Shown here piece after piece: positions 46,547 through 56,369 of a stretch of 64,000 bases of DNA. The position numbers and the translations under genes are program-made. Location: the NCBI GenBank assembly GCA_949825065.1, contig OX463848.1, positions 38,857,380 through 38,921,379 on the forward strand, in the 5' to 3' direction. The DNA comes from Odontocerum albicorne (Eukaryota; Arthropoda; Insecta; Trichoptera; Odontoceridae). The notes under the pieces are model-generated. The model saw only the letters and a list, made by a program, of their open reading frames with translations. It had not been told where the DNA came from and did no database searches. Position 1 is the first letter of the stretch, and each line of letters opens with the position of its first letter.

Positions 46547-46859
46547 CTCTCTCTCTGTGGTTGCAGTCCTAAGACTGGTTTGCAGCAATTTCAACTCTTC
46601 TCCTCCATTCCTCCCTGTCCTGTGCGGCTCTTTTTAAATCTGTATATGTTGAGCAGCGCACGTCCACCAACAGGTCCTCCAGGTACTCTCGGCGTGGGCG
46701 TCCCCTAGAGTTTGTCCCCTCGGTCATACCCTCCATTATGGCATGCAAAAGGCCCTCTTGTCGTATTATATGACCGATCCATCTTGCACGCCTTTCGGAC
46801 AAGATCCTGAGCAGGTGCCTTCCTCCTTCGATTCGTTGGAGAACCTCTTCATTCGTGTT
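46547..46859 (-). mobile_element. 5'-truncated LINE with (GA)n tail and 12-bp target duplication
   Basis: The minus frame encodes VLQRIEGGRHLLRILSERRA, R-W-I-G-H-I-I-R, then SRGRPRREYLEDLLVD and AAQDREEWRRRVEIAANQS-stop: the W-x-G-H, G-R-P-R-R and D-R-x-x-W-R steps of the LINE polymerase C-terminus, open to its natural stop. CATATTGTTACT flanks it at 46535-46546 and 46860-46871. It is inserted next to a SINE head fragment at 46930-46992 (minus). Confidence 0.9.
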
Positions 46860-47127
46860 CATATTGTTACTAGACGAACTATTTTACCAGACTGGTATAC
46901 TTTTTTTATTTGTTTTTCGGGTAGTGTCAGAAATCAATTTGAAACCTTCGGACGAAAGTCAAGCGTCTTATCGACTAGACCACGAAGCTCATCAAAAGAT
47001 CTTTGCAAATCAGAGAATAAAAATAATGTGTTTTTTTTTATTTTCTTACAATTTACAATCGGTTTCGATCATCAAAAAATACATGTTAAAATTTGTACAT
47101 TTTTTAATCCAATACTATTTATTACTC

Positions 47128-47345
47128 TTTATATAACGGTATAACCCTTCCGGTTTCAAGATTATTACCTCATCATCAGGGGAGCACAAACAAGACTTCT
47201 TGATCATCAAGAAGTCTTGTTTGTGCTTCCTGATGATGAGGTGAAAACCTTGAAACCGGTAGGGTTATACCGTTATATAAAGCGGAATAAACAGTGTTTG
47301 ACTAAACAAATTACAATGTCTTTAAACCTTCACAGTGCCTTAACT
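47128..47345. mobile_element. Inverted Penelope-type terminal repeat pair
   Basis: The two repeats meet at a perfect hairpin (acaagacttcttgat/atcaagaagtcttgt). The right one holds ctgatgatgag, gtgaaaacc, ttgaaaccgg, tagggttataccgtta and continues to gccttaactata; the left one is truncated at 47128. Closest copy in the window to the canonical CTGATGA form. Confidence 0.8.
47230..47274 (+). ncRNA. Hammerhead-ribozyme-like motif (candidate)
   Basis: CTGATGA (47230-47236), a short stem GAGGT/ACCTT closed by a GAAA loop (47238-47251), GAAA (47252-47255), and CGGT/ACCG as a short stem III (47257-47272) followed by TT. The core order is right. An extra T after CTGATGA, an extra C before stem III and a poor stem I argue against full activity. 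Hammerheads are known in Penelope-like terminal repeats. Confidence 0.35.
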
Positions 47346-47690
47346 ATAAATCTTCTTCTTCCTCTTATTTTCCTGCATCTTCGTTTCTCTCTTGTGACCT
47401 CGACTGCCAACTCTCTTTCCATCTTTTGGGAGGTCGTCCTCGAGGTCTGCTTGCTTGGGGGATACTGTCCCTGGCCATTCTTACGGCTCTTGGTTCCGCC
47501 ATTCTGAATACATGTTCGTTCCAGAACCTTCTTCTCTGTCGTCCCCATCTGACAATATCTTCAACTTCGCACGTCCTTCGGATTTCTGTATTTCATACTC
47601 TATCACGAAGAGTTTTGCCAGCGATACTCCTGAGTACCTTCATTTCGCTGGTTCGAAAGGAGATTTTTGATTCTGACAGTGTCGGTTAAC
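47346..47690 (-). pseudogene. 5'-truncated RTE-type LINE C-terminus with (GAA)n tail
   Basis: Minus translation: R-T-S-E-M-K-V-L-R-S-I-A-G-K-T-L, D-I-V-R-W-G-R-Q-R-R-R-F-W-N-E-H-V-x-R-M, then ASRPRGRPPKRWKESW and Q-E-R-N. It carries a stop and ends gaggaagaagaag, the same tail type as the intact RTE at 51815. No target duplication identified. Confidence 0.75.
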
Positions 47691-47699
47691 CAGAAATAA

Positions 47700-48120
47700 C
47701 ATATCAAAATTTTAGTGCATATGTACCATCAATAAAACCACACATAGACAAGCACATAGCAGGTCAAGGCCCAGGGCGTTATCCCATGCATGAAGGGACT
47801 CGAAAAAATGAACATACCCACAAAGAATCTGTTTAGAAAAAACAGAATCTAAATTGGTATTGAAAACGACGACCACGATCAAGTCACAGACGACTTGAAA
47901 CAAAGATTTGATATCTCGTTCGGTAATTACTCTTCATTAAGTCACAAAAAGTGCCAAACAAAACTTCAAGTGATGTGTATACGAGTACTTATCGCAGGTG
48001 ATGAAGTCATAAAAAAGTGTCTGCACAAGATAACTTGTGGATCTTCAGATATAAGAACTACATTGAAAAAACATATCGCGTTGCATTCTATAACAAATAT
48101 TAAAAAAAAACTTCGAACAC
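47700..48120. other. Unassigned stretch
   Basis: The 79-codon frame 47895-48134 has no recognisable domain. TACGAGTA at 47980. Confidence 0.3.
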
Positions 48121-48124
48121 TGGT

Positions 48125-48205
48125 CGCTGGCTAGTTGGCAGATGCTTGCTTCTCAACCCTGGATTTCGAGATCAGTTCCAGATAGAAATCCATAAAAGAA
48201 GTTGG
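48125..48205 (+). repeat. SINE head fragment
   Basis: cgctggctagttggcagatg, then ggatttcgagatcagttcca. A- and B-box regions, diverged. Confidence 0.4.
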
Positions 48206-48392
48206 TAATAAGCAGAGCTGGTCTGAGGCACGTGTAAAGCTCAGGGATGATAAATAAAAAATGGAATTTAGCTAGCTAATTTATTCGGGCGCAGTTTATT
48301 TCAAATAGGCTATATTTAATTCTTGTTATTTGTATATTTAGAAATATTTAATGCTTTTTGAGTATTGTTTAATTGTTTTTTTTTGTGATTAA

Positions 48393-48608
48393 CACTTGCC
48401 ACCCTGTAATGGATAGCGAGTGGCCAAGACTTATATTTAATTTCATTATTCGACGTTTTAATACATGATAAAATGATTTTTATAGCTAAAAACGAAAAAC
48501 AATCTAGCAGATTTTGCATAATTTTAATTTAAAATATACATTTTTCACTGGACGCTTAGCGTCCAGCACCGTGGCTGGCGGATTTTTTTTAGCACAGTAA
48601 GGCAAGTG
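48393..48608. mobile_element. piggyBac-like MITE, copy 1 (TTAA target)
   Basis: Termini CACTTGCC and GGCAAGTG are flanked on both sides by TTAA (48389-48392, 48609-48612), the piggyBac-type target duplication. 216 bp, no coding capacity. Internal palindrome ctggacgcttagcgtccag at ~48548. Confidence 0.85.
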
Positions 48609-48784
48609 TTAACTAAAAAAATAACGGAAATCGTTAATTAAAAAATATTTATGAGCAATTTTTAGCATACATGCATTCACCCATTCATGGTAATATATTT
48701 ATTTAACATATATTATTTAGTAAATAAGTAAATTTGAAAAGGATGAAATTATTTGGGCAATATTTAGCCTGTTTTTCATCCTTA

Positions 48785-48925
48785 CATAGATACATGCATA
48801 CATATCATCCCACCATTTCCCTGTCAAGGTAGGCAGAGAGGACATAGCGCCATACTTTCCCTTACGTATATGTAGATATAAATAAGAAGGCACAACACTC
48901 AAATTTTTCGTCCAGTCCCGCAATT
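48785..48925 (-). pseudogene. LINE-B 3'-end relic
   Basis: catcccaccatttccctgtc + aaggtaggcagagagg is the minus-strand image of the family C-terminal end. Confidence 0.55.
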
Positions 48926-49059
48926 TTCCAGGCATGTCTTCTAATAAGCTTCATTAAGTAAATTTGCCAGGAACCGATCCTTAGACGTCCGCTAGCATAG
49001 CTTAAATGCTAACTTTTTAACCACTAACGTGAAACAAGGGTCATCAAAATTGTTAACAC

Positions 49060-49440
49060 CTACATTTGAATTTCATTTTAACAGTTTGTACCTAATTTAA
49101 TTTTAACAGTATAGTCGAGGGATAATAAGACCTGCATTTAAATTCCATTTTAACAGTTGATGCCGAAATGACCAACTGATAATAAGACCTGCATTTAAAT
49201 TATATTTTAACAGTTAGTATTGAAATGGCCAAGTGTTAATAAGACCTGCATTTGAATTCCACTTAAACAGTTGGTATCGAAATGGTCAAGTATTAATTGA
49301 ATTCCATTTAAACAGTTGGTATCGAAATGCCCAAGTATTACTCGTAATAAGACCTGCATTCGAACTCCATTTTAACAGTTGATACCAAAATGAAAAAGTA
49401 CCAATAAGGCCTGCTTTAGAATTATATTTTAACAGTTCAG
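49060..49440. repeat. ~58-bp tandem repeat, about six copies
   Basis: Unit contains aataagacctgcatttaaat + tccattttaacagttg and gaaatggccaagt. One unit is shortened at 49290. The unit at 49330 carries TACTCGTA where neighbours have TA. Confidence 0.85.
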
Positions 49441-49449
49441 AAATATTCG

Positions 49450-50995
49450 ATATACGAGTATATAGTTTATATGGAACAGTTCTGAGAGGTTCCAACAAAA
49501 ACATTAAAATTGTGTTGATCACGTTTATTAATATAATGGTAGGACCATAAAAACACATGCATGACTTACGAGTATATCATTTCTCAACCTATTAATTTTA
49601 ACTGGAATAATTGAACCGTTTTTCAACAGGTGTTTTTTTTAATTCGCGTGTATCTATTGATGTTTTGAATCGGTATTTTTTTACACGACCGTTGGCTGTG
49701 TCGTGATAGCCTTGTGACTAACGATGTTGACTGAGGCTTTGTAACCTTATTCTTAAGAAACAACACGCATTTATAACCAACACGTCGCGACGTGTCTCTA
49801 ATGTGGAAAACGGTGATCAAGGGATACCAGAGAACCCTTTATATGTACATTACGAAACGTCTCCTGCCAACCAAAGATATCAAATTTTCTACAAGATTTC
49901 TTTATTTTTTGATAAATTCTTCATATACGAGTATAGTAATATTTCATAGTTCATCTCGAACCCAGATAAAGTAATCATTCAGGGTTCAACTCCATAATAA
50001 TTTGTTGAGATATTTCTACTATACTTCGGAAAGTCTAGGATGAACCGTGCGACGTTTGTCACAAAGGGGTGGGGTAAAATCGTTTTTTTTTACAAATCGA
50101 ATAGTTTTTTTACAAATCGAACAATTGTTTTTCTCTAAACTGACGTTTTAATTCCTATGATTTGTATGTATCTTTACGTATTGTATGATTTGTATGTATC
50201 TTTAAATAGGCCAAGATCCACTATGAATTAATAATAATTACGAACATTTAATTAAAATCGATTTTCGAAATCGATTTTTGAAAATCCAATTATCGATTAC
50301 CCCATCCCTAGCCAATGCAGACTAACGTAGTGACTTTTGACAAACGTCACCAAATATTATTTGATTTTAACAAACTGCCACATTTTTGCTAATATGTGAC
50401 AAGATGTATTCATTTGTCATTATTGTTAGTTTTATGTAATGTATTTACCTAAATAACTTGATATTTATTAGAATCGAGGCTTATATTAAAGTTGATAAAA
50501 TAATTAAAATTACTGAACATCGTTATAAGGTTGTATTGGGGCAAATTTGTGTGCTGGCATACGGTTCATCCTAGATTTTCCGAATTATAACGTTAGTGTG
50601 ATTTTTACACGTGGGTCTATTCTATAATGTTTCTTCTAGAAATATTCTTCTAAAAAATTCTAGAAATATTAAATAAATCTTCAAAGCGGGAAAAAGAATG
50701 CGAGGGTTTTTTCTTATATATTTATCATAAATTGCTAATGGGAGAAACATCTAATTCAAATTTATTGGAAAATGTATCGTTTTAAGTTCCAAGCAAGCAA
50801 TCGAGGTAGAACAATATATAATACTCGTACATATTTGGAACACCCTCAAAATGATTGTGCTCTCTAAATTGCGCTATATAAATTGTCAATTTATTATGAT
50901 AATTAGTTAGGGTTATTTATTTATTTAATTAACGTCACAACAGTGTCTTTATATACAAATGAACATGTGACAGGTTATACAAGTACTTAAAATTA
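49450..50995. other. Stretch with four TACGAGTA/TACTCGTA motifs and one FBT end
   Basis: Motifs at 49453, 49567, 49926 and 50822. At 50868 an FBT outer end (ttgcgctatataaattgtca) is visible. No coding signal. Confidence 0.4.
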
Positions 50996-51002
50996 TTGAC
51001 AA

Positions 51003-51172
51003 TTTTTTATTTATTTATTTATTATTACACATGCCAAGAAATATACACAATTTGAGAAAAAACAACAAGTAATTTGATTTGGACATACAAATTTTAATGG
51101 ATCTGGGTTTGTTGCCTTTCATTTGTCGTATCCCAGTAAACTAGGCTTTTGCCTGTATCTCACTGAGGATAA
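51003..51172 (-). mobile_element. LINE-A 3' UTR, 5'-truncated copy
   Basis: (attt)n, acacatgccaagaaatatac, tctgggtttgttgcctttca, aactaggcttttgcctgtat + ctcactgagg. Confidence 0.85.
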
Positions 51173-51814
51173 GGACAAATAATACAACTTTATCTTAAAC
51201 TAACATGAAGATACAAAAAGCAGTAGTAATAATAAATTACAGTCATTGTTTTAAAATTGTTTAATAATTATATGTATATTTAAGTTCAATATATGTTATG
51301 TATGTATACCACAAAATATTACCAAACTTCACCAAGTATACTTACGTAATTGTCGATGACTTATTTTATAGTGGTAAAGAACTCAGATTTGTTTGGAGGG
51401 CCAAAATGGCCATGGAGATTGTTTATCTTCTAGTTTTAGCATAGCTTACTTATTTACTGTGGAAATAAAACAAGCTAACAGAAAAAAAATTATATTGAAC
51501 AAATCGAAACAAAGAATGGGGTCATTCTAAGGCATATTATAAAGAACATCTACAATTAACATCAATCATGAGCGCGCTTACATCATTTGTCAGATGGACC
51601 ACTTTTTATCTCAATTATATGATGATATATTATGTGAATACATGGTTAATTATTATTTTTTGTTCTTCAAAAGAAGGGGTAGGGAAGCTATGGGTCGCGG
51701 ACCAAATCCGGTCCGATGTATATTTTAATCCGACTCGCGAGCTAATAATAACCAATATCTTTTTAAATATTTCTTTGTGTTTTATGTATTTGTTTTGTTA
51801 AATTGTATATGAAT

Positions 51815-54800
51815 CTTCTTCTTCACGTGTCCTGCCGGGTCCCCCCGACGTTGACGACCATCTGAGAGAAAGCTTCCCTGTCCTGGGCGGCGCGAAACAG
51901 CTCCCCCACAGTTCTGACGCCGGTCCATTGTCGGATGTTTCGAAGCCAGGAGAGCTGTCTTCTGCCGACCCCTCTGCGGCCCTCGATCTTCCCCTTCATG
52001 ACGAGTTGAAGTACGGTGTATTTGTCACCTCTCATTACATGGCCAAAATATGATGTTTTACGGAGCTTAACAGTGGTGAATAGTTCTCTATTTGCATTGG
52101 CTCTACGTAGTACATCAGTGTTTGTTATCATATCGGTCCAAGATATTCTTAACATTCTACGGTGGATCCACATTTCAAACGCTTCAAGGCGGTTTATTAT
52201 GTTAACTTTAAGAGTCCACGCCTCTACGCCGTAAAGTAAGACAGACCATACGTAACATTTGACCATTCTTTGTCTCAGCTTTAAGTTTATATTATCGTCA
52301 CAAAAAAGGTTTTTCATTTTATTAAAAGCCGTTCGTGCCGCTTCTATTCTGCATTTTATCTCAATGTCAGGATCCAGCTTCTCAGTAATCATGCTTCCCA
52401 GGTACCTGAACTGTTTCACCCTCTCGACAACAACACCCCTTAGCGTAAGGTGGACATTTGGATGACATTCTCGGCTAAAAACCATCATTTTAGTTTTGCT
52501 CACATTAATGTTCATACCAAAACGTTCACCAACGGAGTCAACTTTATCAAGCAGTTCTTGAAGGCCTTTTAAACTGTCCGCAATTAGAACGGTGTCATCC
52601 GCATATCTGATATTATTGATGACCACCCCATTGACCTTCACACCGAGATTTGTCTCAGTCAGCGCTTCCTTAAAGACCAAGTCAGAGTATAGATTGAATA
52701 AAGTTGGTGAGAGAACACACCCCTGACGGACTCCTCGCTGAATGGGAATACCTTGTGAGGTGTTTCCGTTTTCCAATTTAATGATAGCGTTTTGGTCCCA
52801 GTACAGATTCTTGATTATTCTCACATCCTTTTCATCTACACCACATCTCAACAGCATCTCAATTAAATATGTGTGTTTAACCCTGTCAAATGCTTTTTCA
52901 TAATCAATAAAACAAGCATAGATGTCTTTTCTTTGGTCGTAACATTTTTGTAATAATATGTTTATTGTTGTCAGCGCTTCACGGGTACCAAAACCATTCC
53001 TGAACCCAAACTGAGTGTCATCCAAATCTCGCTCGCATTTCAGTCTTATTCTGGCATGTATTATTTTAAGAAACAATTTCAGAATATGACTCATAAGACT
53101 TATGAGGCGATAATCATTACATTTTTTTGGGTGTTGTTTTTTGGGCAATGTAATAAATACAGATTTTAACCAATCTTGGGGGATGGTCCCTGTGTCATAT
53201 ATTCTATTAAACAGTCCAAGTAAATAATCAATATTATTCTCATTTATCAACTCGATAACCTCCATAGGGATTTCATCGGGTCCACAGGCTTTTCGAGGTT
53301 TAGATGTTGATATAGCATGTAGTATTTCTGATTTCAATATAGCAGGACCTTGACTATGTTCTGATATTTCAACGTCAGTTCGAGAGTCTTGGAAGAGTGT
53401 TCTTATATAATTTTCCCATGTTTTTAAGATTTCCGAATCTTCCAAGATCAGGTTATTAGATTCGTCTGTGAGACAGGTAGGTTTAGGCTTCCTGCTGAGG
53501 CCAGTCATTTCTTTTAGTTTTTTATGCATATTAAATGAGTCGTGCATCTGATCATATCGCTCCAACTCCTCACACTGTCTCTTTATCCACTCTTCCTTTG
53601 CTTTTTTAATCTCTCGTTTTATAGTCCTCTGGAGGTTTTTGTACTCACCGCTATTACGATCCTTGATACCAGCCACTCTACGTTGTTCCATTAAATTTAA
53701 AATATGATCTGTCATCCACTGTTTTTTACGAATATTTTTTGCAGATTTTAGATGTTCTTTACAGACATCGTGTATTGTGTTTTTAAAATTATTCCACTGT
53801 TGTTCAACTGACGTGGCATTATTGTCTATCTGTTGTAGTTTTTCATTTAATTCAGTGGACACTGTGTTTCTAAGGTCTGCAACTTTCAACTTTTCAGTGT
53901 CAACTCTCCTATGCATAAATCTCTTCGTTAATATTTTTAATTTCAATTTAATATCTATAATAAGTGGATTATGATCTGATCCTATATCGGTTCCGGGATA
54001 TGTTGCGGCACGTTTAATGCTGTTTCTGAATCTTTCTCCTATCAGTGCATAATCAATCTGGTTTCTGATAGGATTGGGGCAAGATGGATTGTCTTGTGGT
54101 GATTTCCATGTGTATAGTCTGCGTTTCGGAAGCTTATACCATGTGTTCACAACTACCATATTATGCTCTTCGCAGAACTCAAACATTCTATCACCTCTGT
54201 TATTAGACTGGCCTAGACCACAATCCCCTACTAAGTGTGAACGTCGGCCCTCTCCAATCTTTGCATTAAAGTCCCCGATTATAATATTTATATCATCACT
54301 TTTTGTCGATTTCAGAACATTTGTGATGCTTTCATACAGTTTTTCAACTTCGTCATCATATCTAGTGTCAGCTGTTGGTGCGTATATTTGTATAATATTT
54401 ACATTGAACGGTCGCGCTTCTAACTGTAGAATCATAATTCTGTCCGATATGGGAACAAACTTTTTAACAAATTTAATATAATCTAGTGATACAAATATGC
54501 CAACCCCATTCCGGTGGTTATTGTCAGATATATCACTTCCAGAATAATACAGGTTGCCTTTCTCATGTTGATGCACTCCTGTTCCAGTCCATCTGAGTTC
54601 ACTAATACCAAGGATGTCAATCTTAATTCTCATCATTTCCTGTACAACATTGTCCATTTTACCAGCTGCATAAAGGCTTCTTACATTCCATGTTCCAATC
54701 CTCACCATGTCATTCACTATGTTGAGCCGGGAGATTCTTCGCACCCCTGGTCCATTTAAGGACCGCCCGGGACTCGGGGCCATGTCTTGATTTCTCTTCA

Positions 54801-55123
54801 TAGTGGTGTCCTGGGGAAGGTTGACCGAAGTGGTTTCCCGTTGCCTTCTTCGGTGGAATTTTCTGTTAGGGTTACCTACCCTTAGCTGGGGGGGCCCGGT
54901 TTTAAGGCGCCGGACACTCGCCCTTCATCCTCTCCCTATCTGCTATGACACTGATGTTAATGTCAGTGGTCACATTGCCCGGGGCTCGCGGGGCCTAAGA
55001 CCACTCGTGGACGCTAGGGAGTTGGACTATTGGTAGTGTTGCTGATGGAATGCAACTGTGGCATTACACGGCATTTTATAGGAGCACATTTTCCAGCAAG
55101 ATGTACCCCACCGTGGCCCTACC
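51815..55123 (-). mobile_element. Full-length RTE-type non-LTR retrotransposon
   Basis: 3309 bp between perfect 15-bp duplications AAATTGTATATGAAT (51800-51814 and 55124-55138). The minus-strand order is a 322-bp GC-rich 5' UTR (starting agggccacggtggggtacat), one 992-codon ORF, and an 8-nt 3' end agaagaag. A single ORF with endonuclease and reverse transcriptase, a vestigial 3' UTR and a short trinucleotide tail fit the RTE clade. Intact ORF and perfect duplication indicate a recent insertion. Confidence 0.95.
51823..54801 (-). CDS. RTE endonuclease-reverse transcriptase, intact 992 aa
   Basis: It nicks target DNA and copies its own RNA there (target-primed reverse transcription). Endonuclease (exonuclease-endonuclease-phosphatase fold), residues ~33-285, with all expected residues: N39 in TWNVRSLY, E68 in ISELRW, D177/N179 in GDFN, D250 in NQIDYAL, and S275-D276-H277 in SDHNPL. 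The reverse transcriptase (~490-790) has CFIDYEKAFDRV, GVRQGCVLSPTLFNLY and the catalytic YADD at 733-736. The C-terminus has W-I-H-R-R-M-L-R-I-S-W, Y-F-G-H-V-M-R and G-R-R-G-V-G-R-R-Q-L-S-W, common in RTE proteins often annotated craniofacial development protein 2-like. The start at 54801 is the first in-frame ATG; M32 just before the nuclease is an alternative. No stop or frameshift. TGA stop overlaps the start of the tail. Confidence 0.93.
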   Translation of the reverse strand: MKRNQDMAPSPGRSLNGPGVRRISRLNIVNDMVRIGTWNVRSLYAAGKMDNVVQEMMRIKIDILGISELRWTGTGVHQHEKGNLYYSGSDISDNNHRNGVGIFVSLDYIKFVKKFVPISDRIMILQLEARPFNVNIIQIYAPTADTRYDDEVEKLYESITNVLKSTKSDDINIIIGDFNAKIGEGRRSHLVGDCGLGQSNNRGDRMFEFCEEHNMVVVNTWYKLPKRRLYTWKSPQDNPSCPNPIRNQIDYALIGERFRNSIKRAATYPGTDIGSDHNPLIIDIKLKLKILTKRFMHRRVDTEKLKVADLRNTVSTELNEKLQQIDNNATSVEQQWNNFKNTIHDVCKEHLKSAKNIRKKQWMTDHILNLMEQRRVAGIKDRNSGEYKNLQRTIKREIKKAKEEWIKRQCEELERYDQMHDSFNMHKKLKEMTGLSRKPKPTCLTDESNNLILEDSEILKTWENYIRTLFQDSRTDVEISEHSQGPAILKSEILHAISTSKPRKACGPDEIPMEVIELINENNIDYLLGLFNRIYDTGTIPQDWLKSVFITLPKKQHPKKCNDYRLISLMSHILKLFLKIIHARIRLKCERDLDDTQFGFRNGFGTREALTTINILLQKCYDQRKDIYACFIDYEKAFDRVKHTYLIEMLLRCGVDEKDVRIIKNLYWDQNAIIKLENGNTSQGIPIQRGVRQGCVLSPTLFNLYSDLVFKEALTETNLGVKVNGVVINNIRYADDTVLIADSLKGLQELLDKVDSVGERFGMNINVSKTKMMVFSRECHPNVHLTLRGVVVERVKQFRYLGSMITEKLDPDIEIKCRIEAARTAFNKMKNLFCDDNINLKLRQRMVKCYVWSVLLYGVEAWTLKVNIINRLEAFEMWIHRRMLRISWTDMITNTDVLRRANANRELFTTVKLRKTSYFGHVMRGDKYTVLQLVMKGKIEGRRGVGRRQLSWLRNIRQWTGVRTVGELFRAAQDREAFSQMVVNVGGTRQDT

Positions 55124-55269
55124 AAATTGTATATGAATAATACTGTTTTATTTACTACATAGTGTAAGTTTATTGTAATATTTAAATAAAATTAAATTAT
55201 TTTGTAATGAACAATTTTTTTATTTCAAGAAAATATTTGTCATTATAAAAAAAATTCAAGTGTTCAAAA

Positions 55270-55399
55270 ATGAAGTACGTTAAATCGCAATACAGGTCAG
55301 CGTTAACAGATGACCATTTACAATCAATTTTGATTGTAGGACGTACTAAATTCGAGCCCCAGTTTGTTGAATTGTTATCTAAAAAAAAAGCAATTATAT
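55270..55399 (+). pseudogene. hAT transposase C-terminal fragment
   Basis: MKYVKSQYRSALTDDHLQSI + L-I-V-G-R-T-K-F-E-P-Q-F-V-E-L-L resembles the dimerisation end of hAT transposases of the kind also found in domesticated ZBED5/GTF2IRD2-type proteins (K-S-x-Y-R-x-x-L-T-D-x-H-L, then E-P-x-x-x-x-L). Upstream catalytic parts are not present. The frame is interrupted downstream by the LINE at 55410. Confidence 0.65.
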
Positions 55400-55409
55400 T
55401 TATCTCATT

Positions 55410-55873
55410 CTTCGTCTCCCTGGCTCCATCCCAACTCACTGTCTGCGAAGACTGTTGGGGTCAGCTCTCCTCGTCCTCAGGTTGTATGCTCTTCTGTCCC
55501 AGACTACGGCCCCCAGGCCGTGCCTCTGCATCAGGTTATCCTTTTGCACCACCCACGAATTCTTTGGTATTCCTCTGGTTGTTATTCGAGGAAGATCCAT
55601 GGAGACTGCCTGGTTCACAATGTGATCGGGTGCTCTGCGTCCAACGTGCCCATATAATTTCAATCGCCTCTCCTCCATCTTGCTGTTGATACCTGTAACA
55701 CCTAGGCTTCCACGAATGCGTGAGCGTTTTATTTTGTCTCTTAGGGACACACCAGCTGACCATCTTAACATGCGCATATCAGCAGTTTCTAGTTGCCTAG
55801 AGTAAGAGTTATACATCGTCCAGCATTCGGAGCCATAGAAGAGTGTGGGTCTGACAATCGTTTGGTATACTGA
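55410..55873 (-). mobile_element. 5'-truncated LINE with 15-bp target duplication, open C-terminal frame
   Basis: TATATTTATCTCATT at 55395-55409 and 55874-55888 flanks 464 bp. The minus frame reads SVYQTIVRPTLFYGSECWTM, R-M-L-R-W-S-A-G, L-K-L-Y-G-H-V-G-R-R, then G-R-x-x-Y-N-L-R-T-R-R, the LINE polymerase C-terminus (P-x-L-x-Y-G-x-E-x-W, M-L-R-W, G-H-V). The frame is open through the truncated copy, including hAT sequence upstream. Inserted after the hAT C-terminal frame. Confidence 0.9.
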
Positions 55874-56369
55874 TATATTTATCTCATTAGTAGAGCTTAT
55901 TATTATTATGTTACATTTGTTGTTCAATAATACGAAAATTTTGCCAGTTTCTATAATACCTTAATTAATAAATGTTAATATTTCATTAGTATTTTCGTAA
56001 CATAAGTGTATCAGCAAAATATGTATAAATATCATCGCCTAATAAAAAGAGGTAAAATTAAATTTTTTATATCCTCGAGTTTGTCTCCTGGCCCGTCGAG
56101 CCTAATTTTTTTTTACGATTTGGCCCTTATCGAATAAAGTTTGTCGACCCCTGTTCTAAAGCATTGATATTCATAATTATTTGCAACTACTCGAACTCAA
56201 CATTCAAAACAATGACATTTTATTGGTTTAAACAAGGTTTAAAATATTTTTAACACCTAATTTTTCGATAAGTTAATAGAGCCACTTAGATTGTTAACCA
56301 CTAAACTACGATTATTTTTAAAATAGACTCTTTGGAGATAATACTACTTATGAGACTTCTCAGTTGTAT

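Larger units (their letters stand above)
51674..56153 (+). mobile_element. hAT transposon relic split by two LINE insertions
   Basis: The left end aaggggtagggaagctatgg + gtcgcggacc and right end aagtttgtcgacccctg have hAT form. They are flanked by TTCAAAAG (51666-51673) and TTCTAAAG (56154-56161), an 8-bp duplication with one mismatch. A transposase C-terminal fragment lies at 55270. Without the RTE (51815-55123) and the truncated LINE (55410-55873) about 0.7 kb of hAT remains. Confidence 0.75.
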
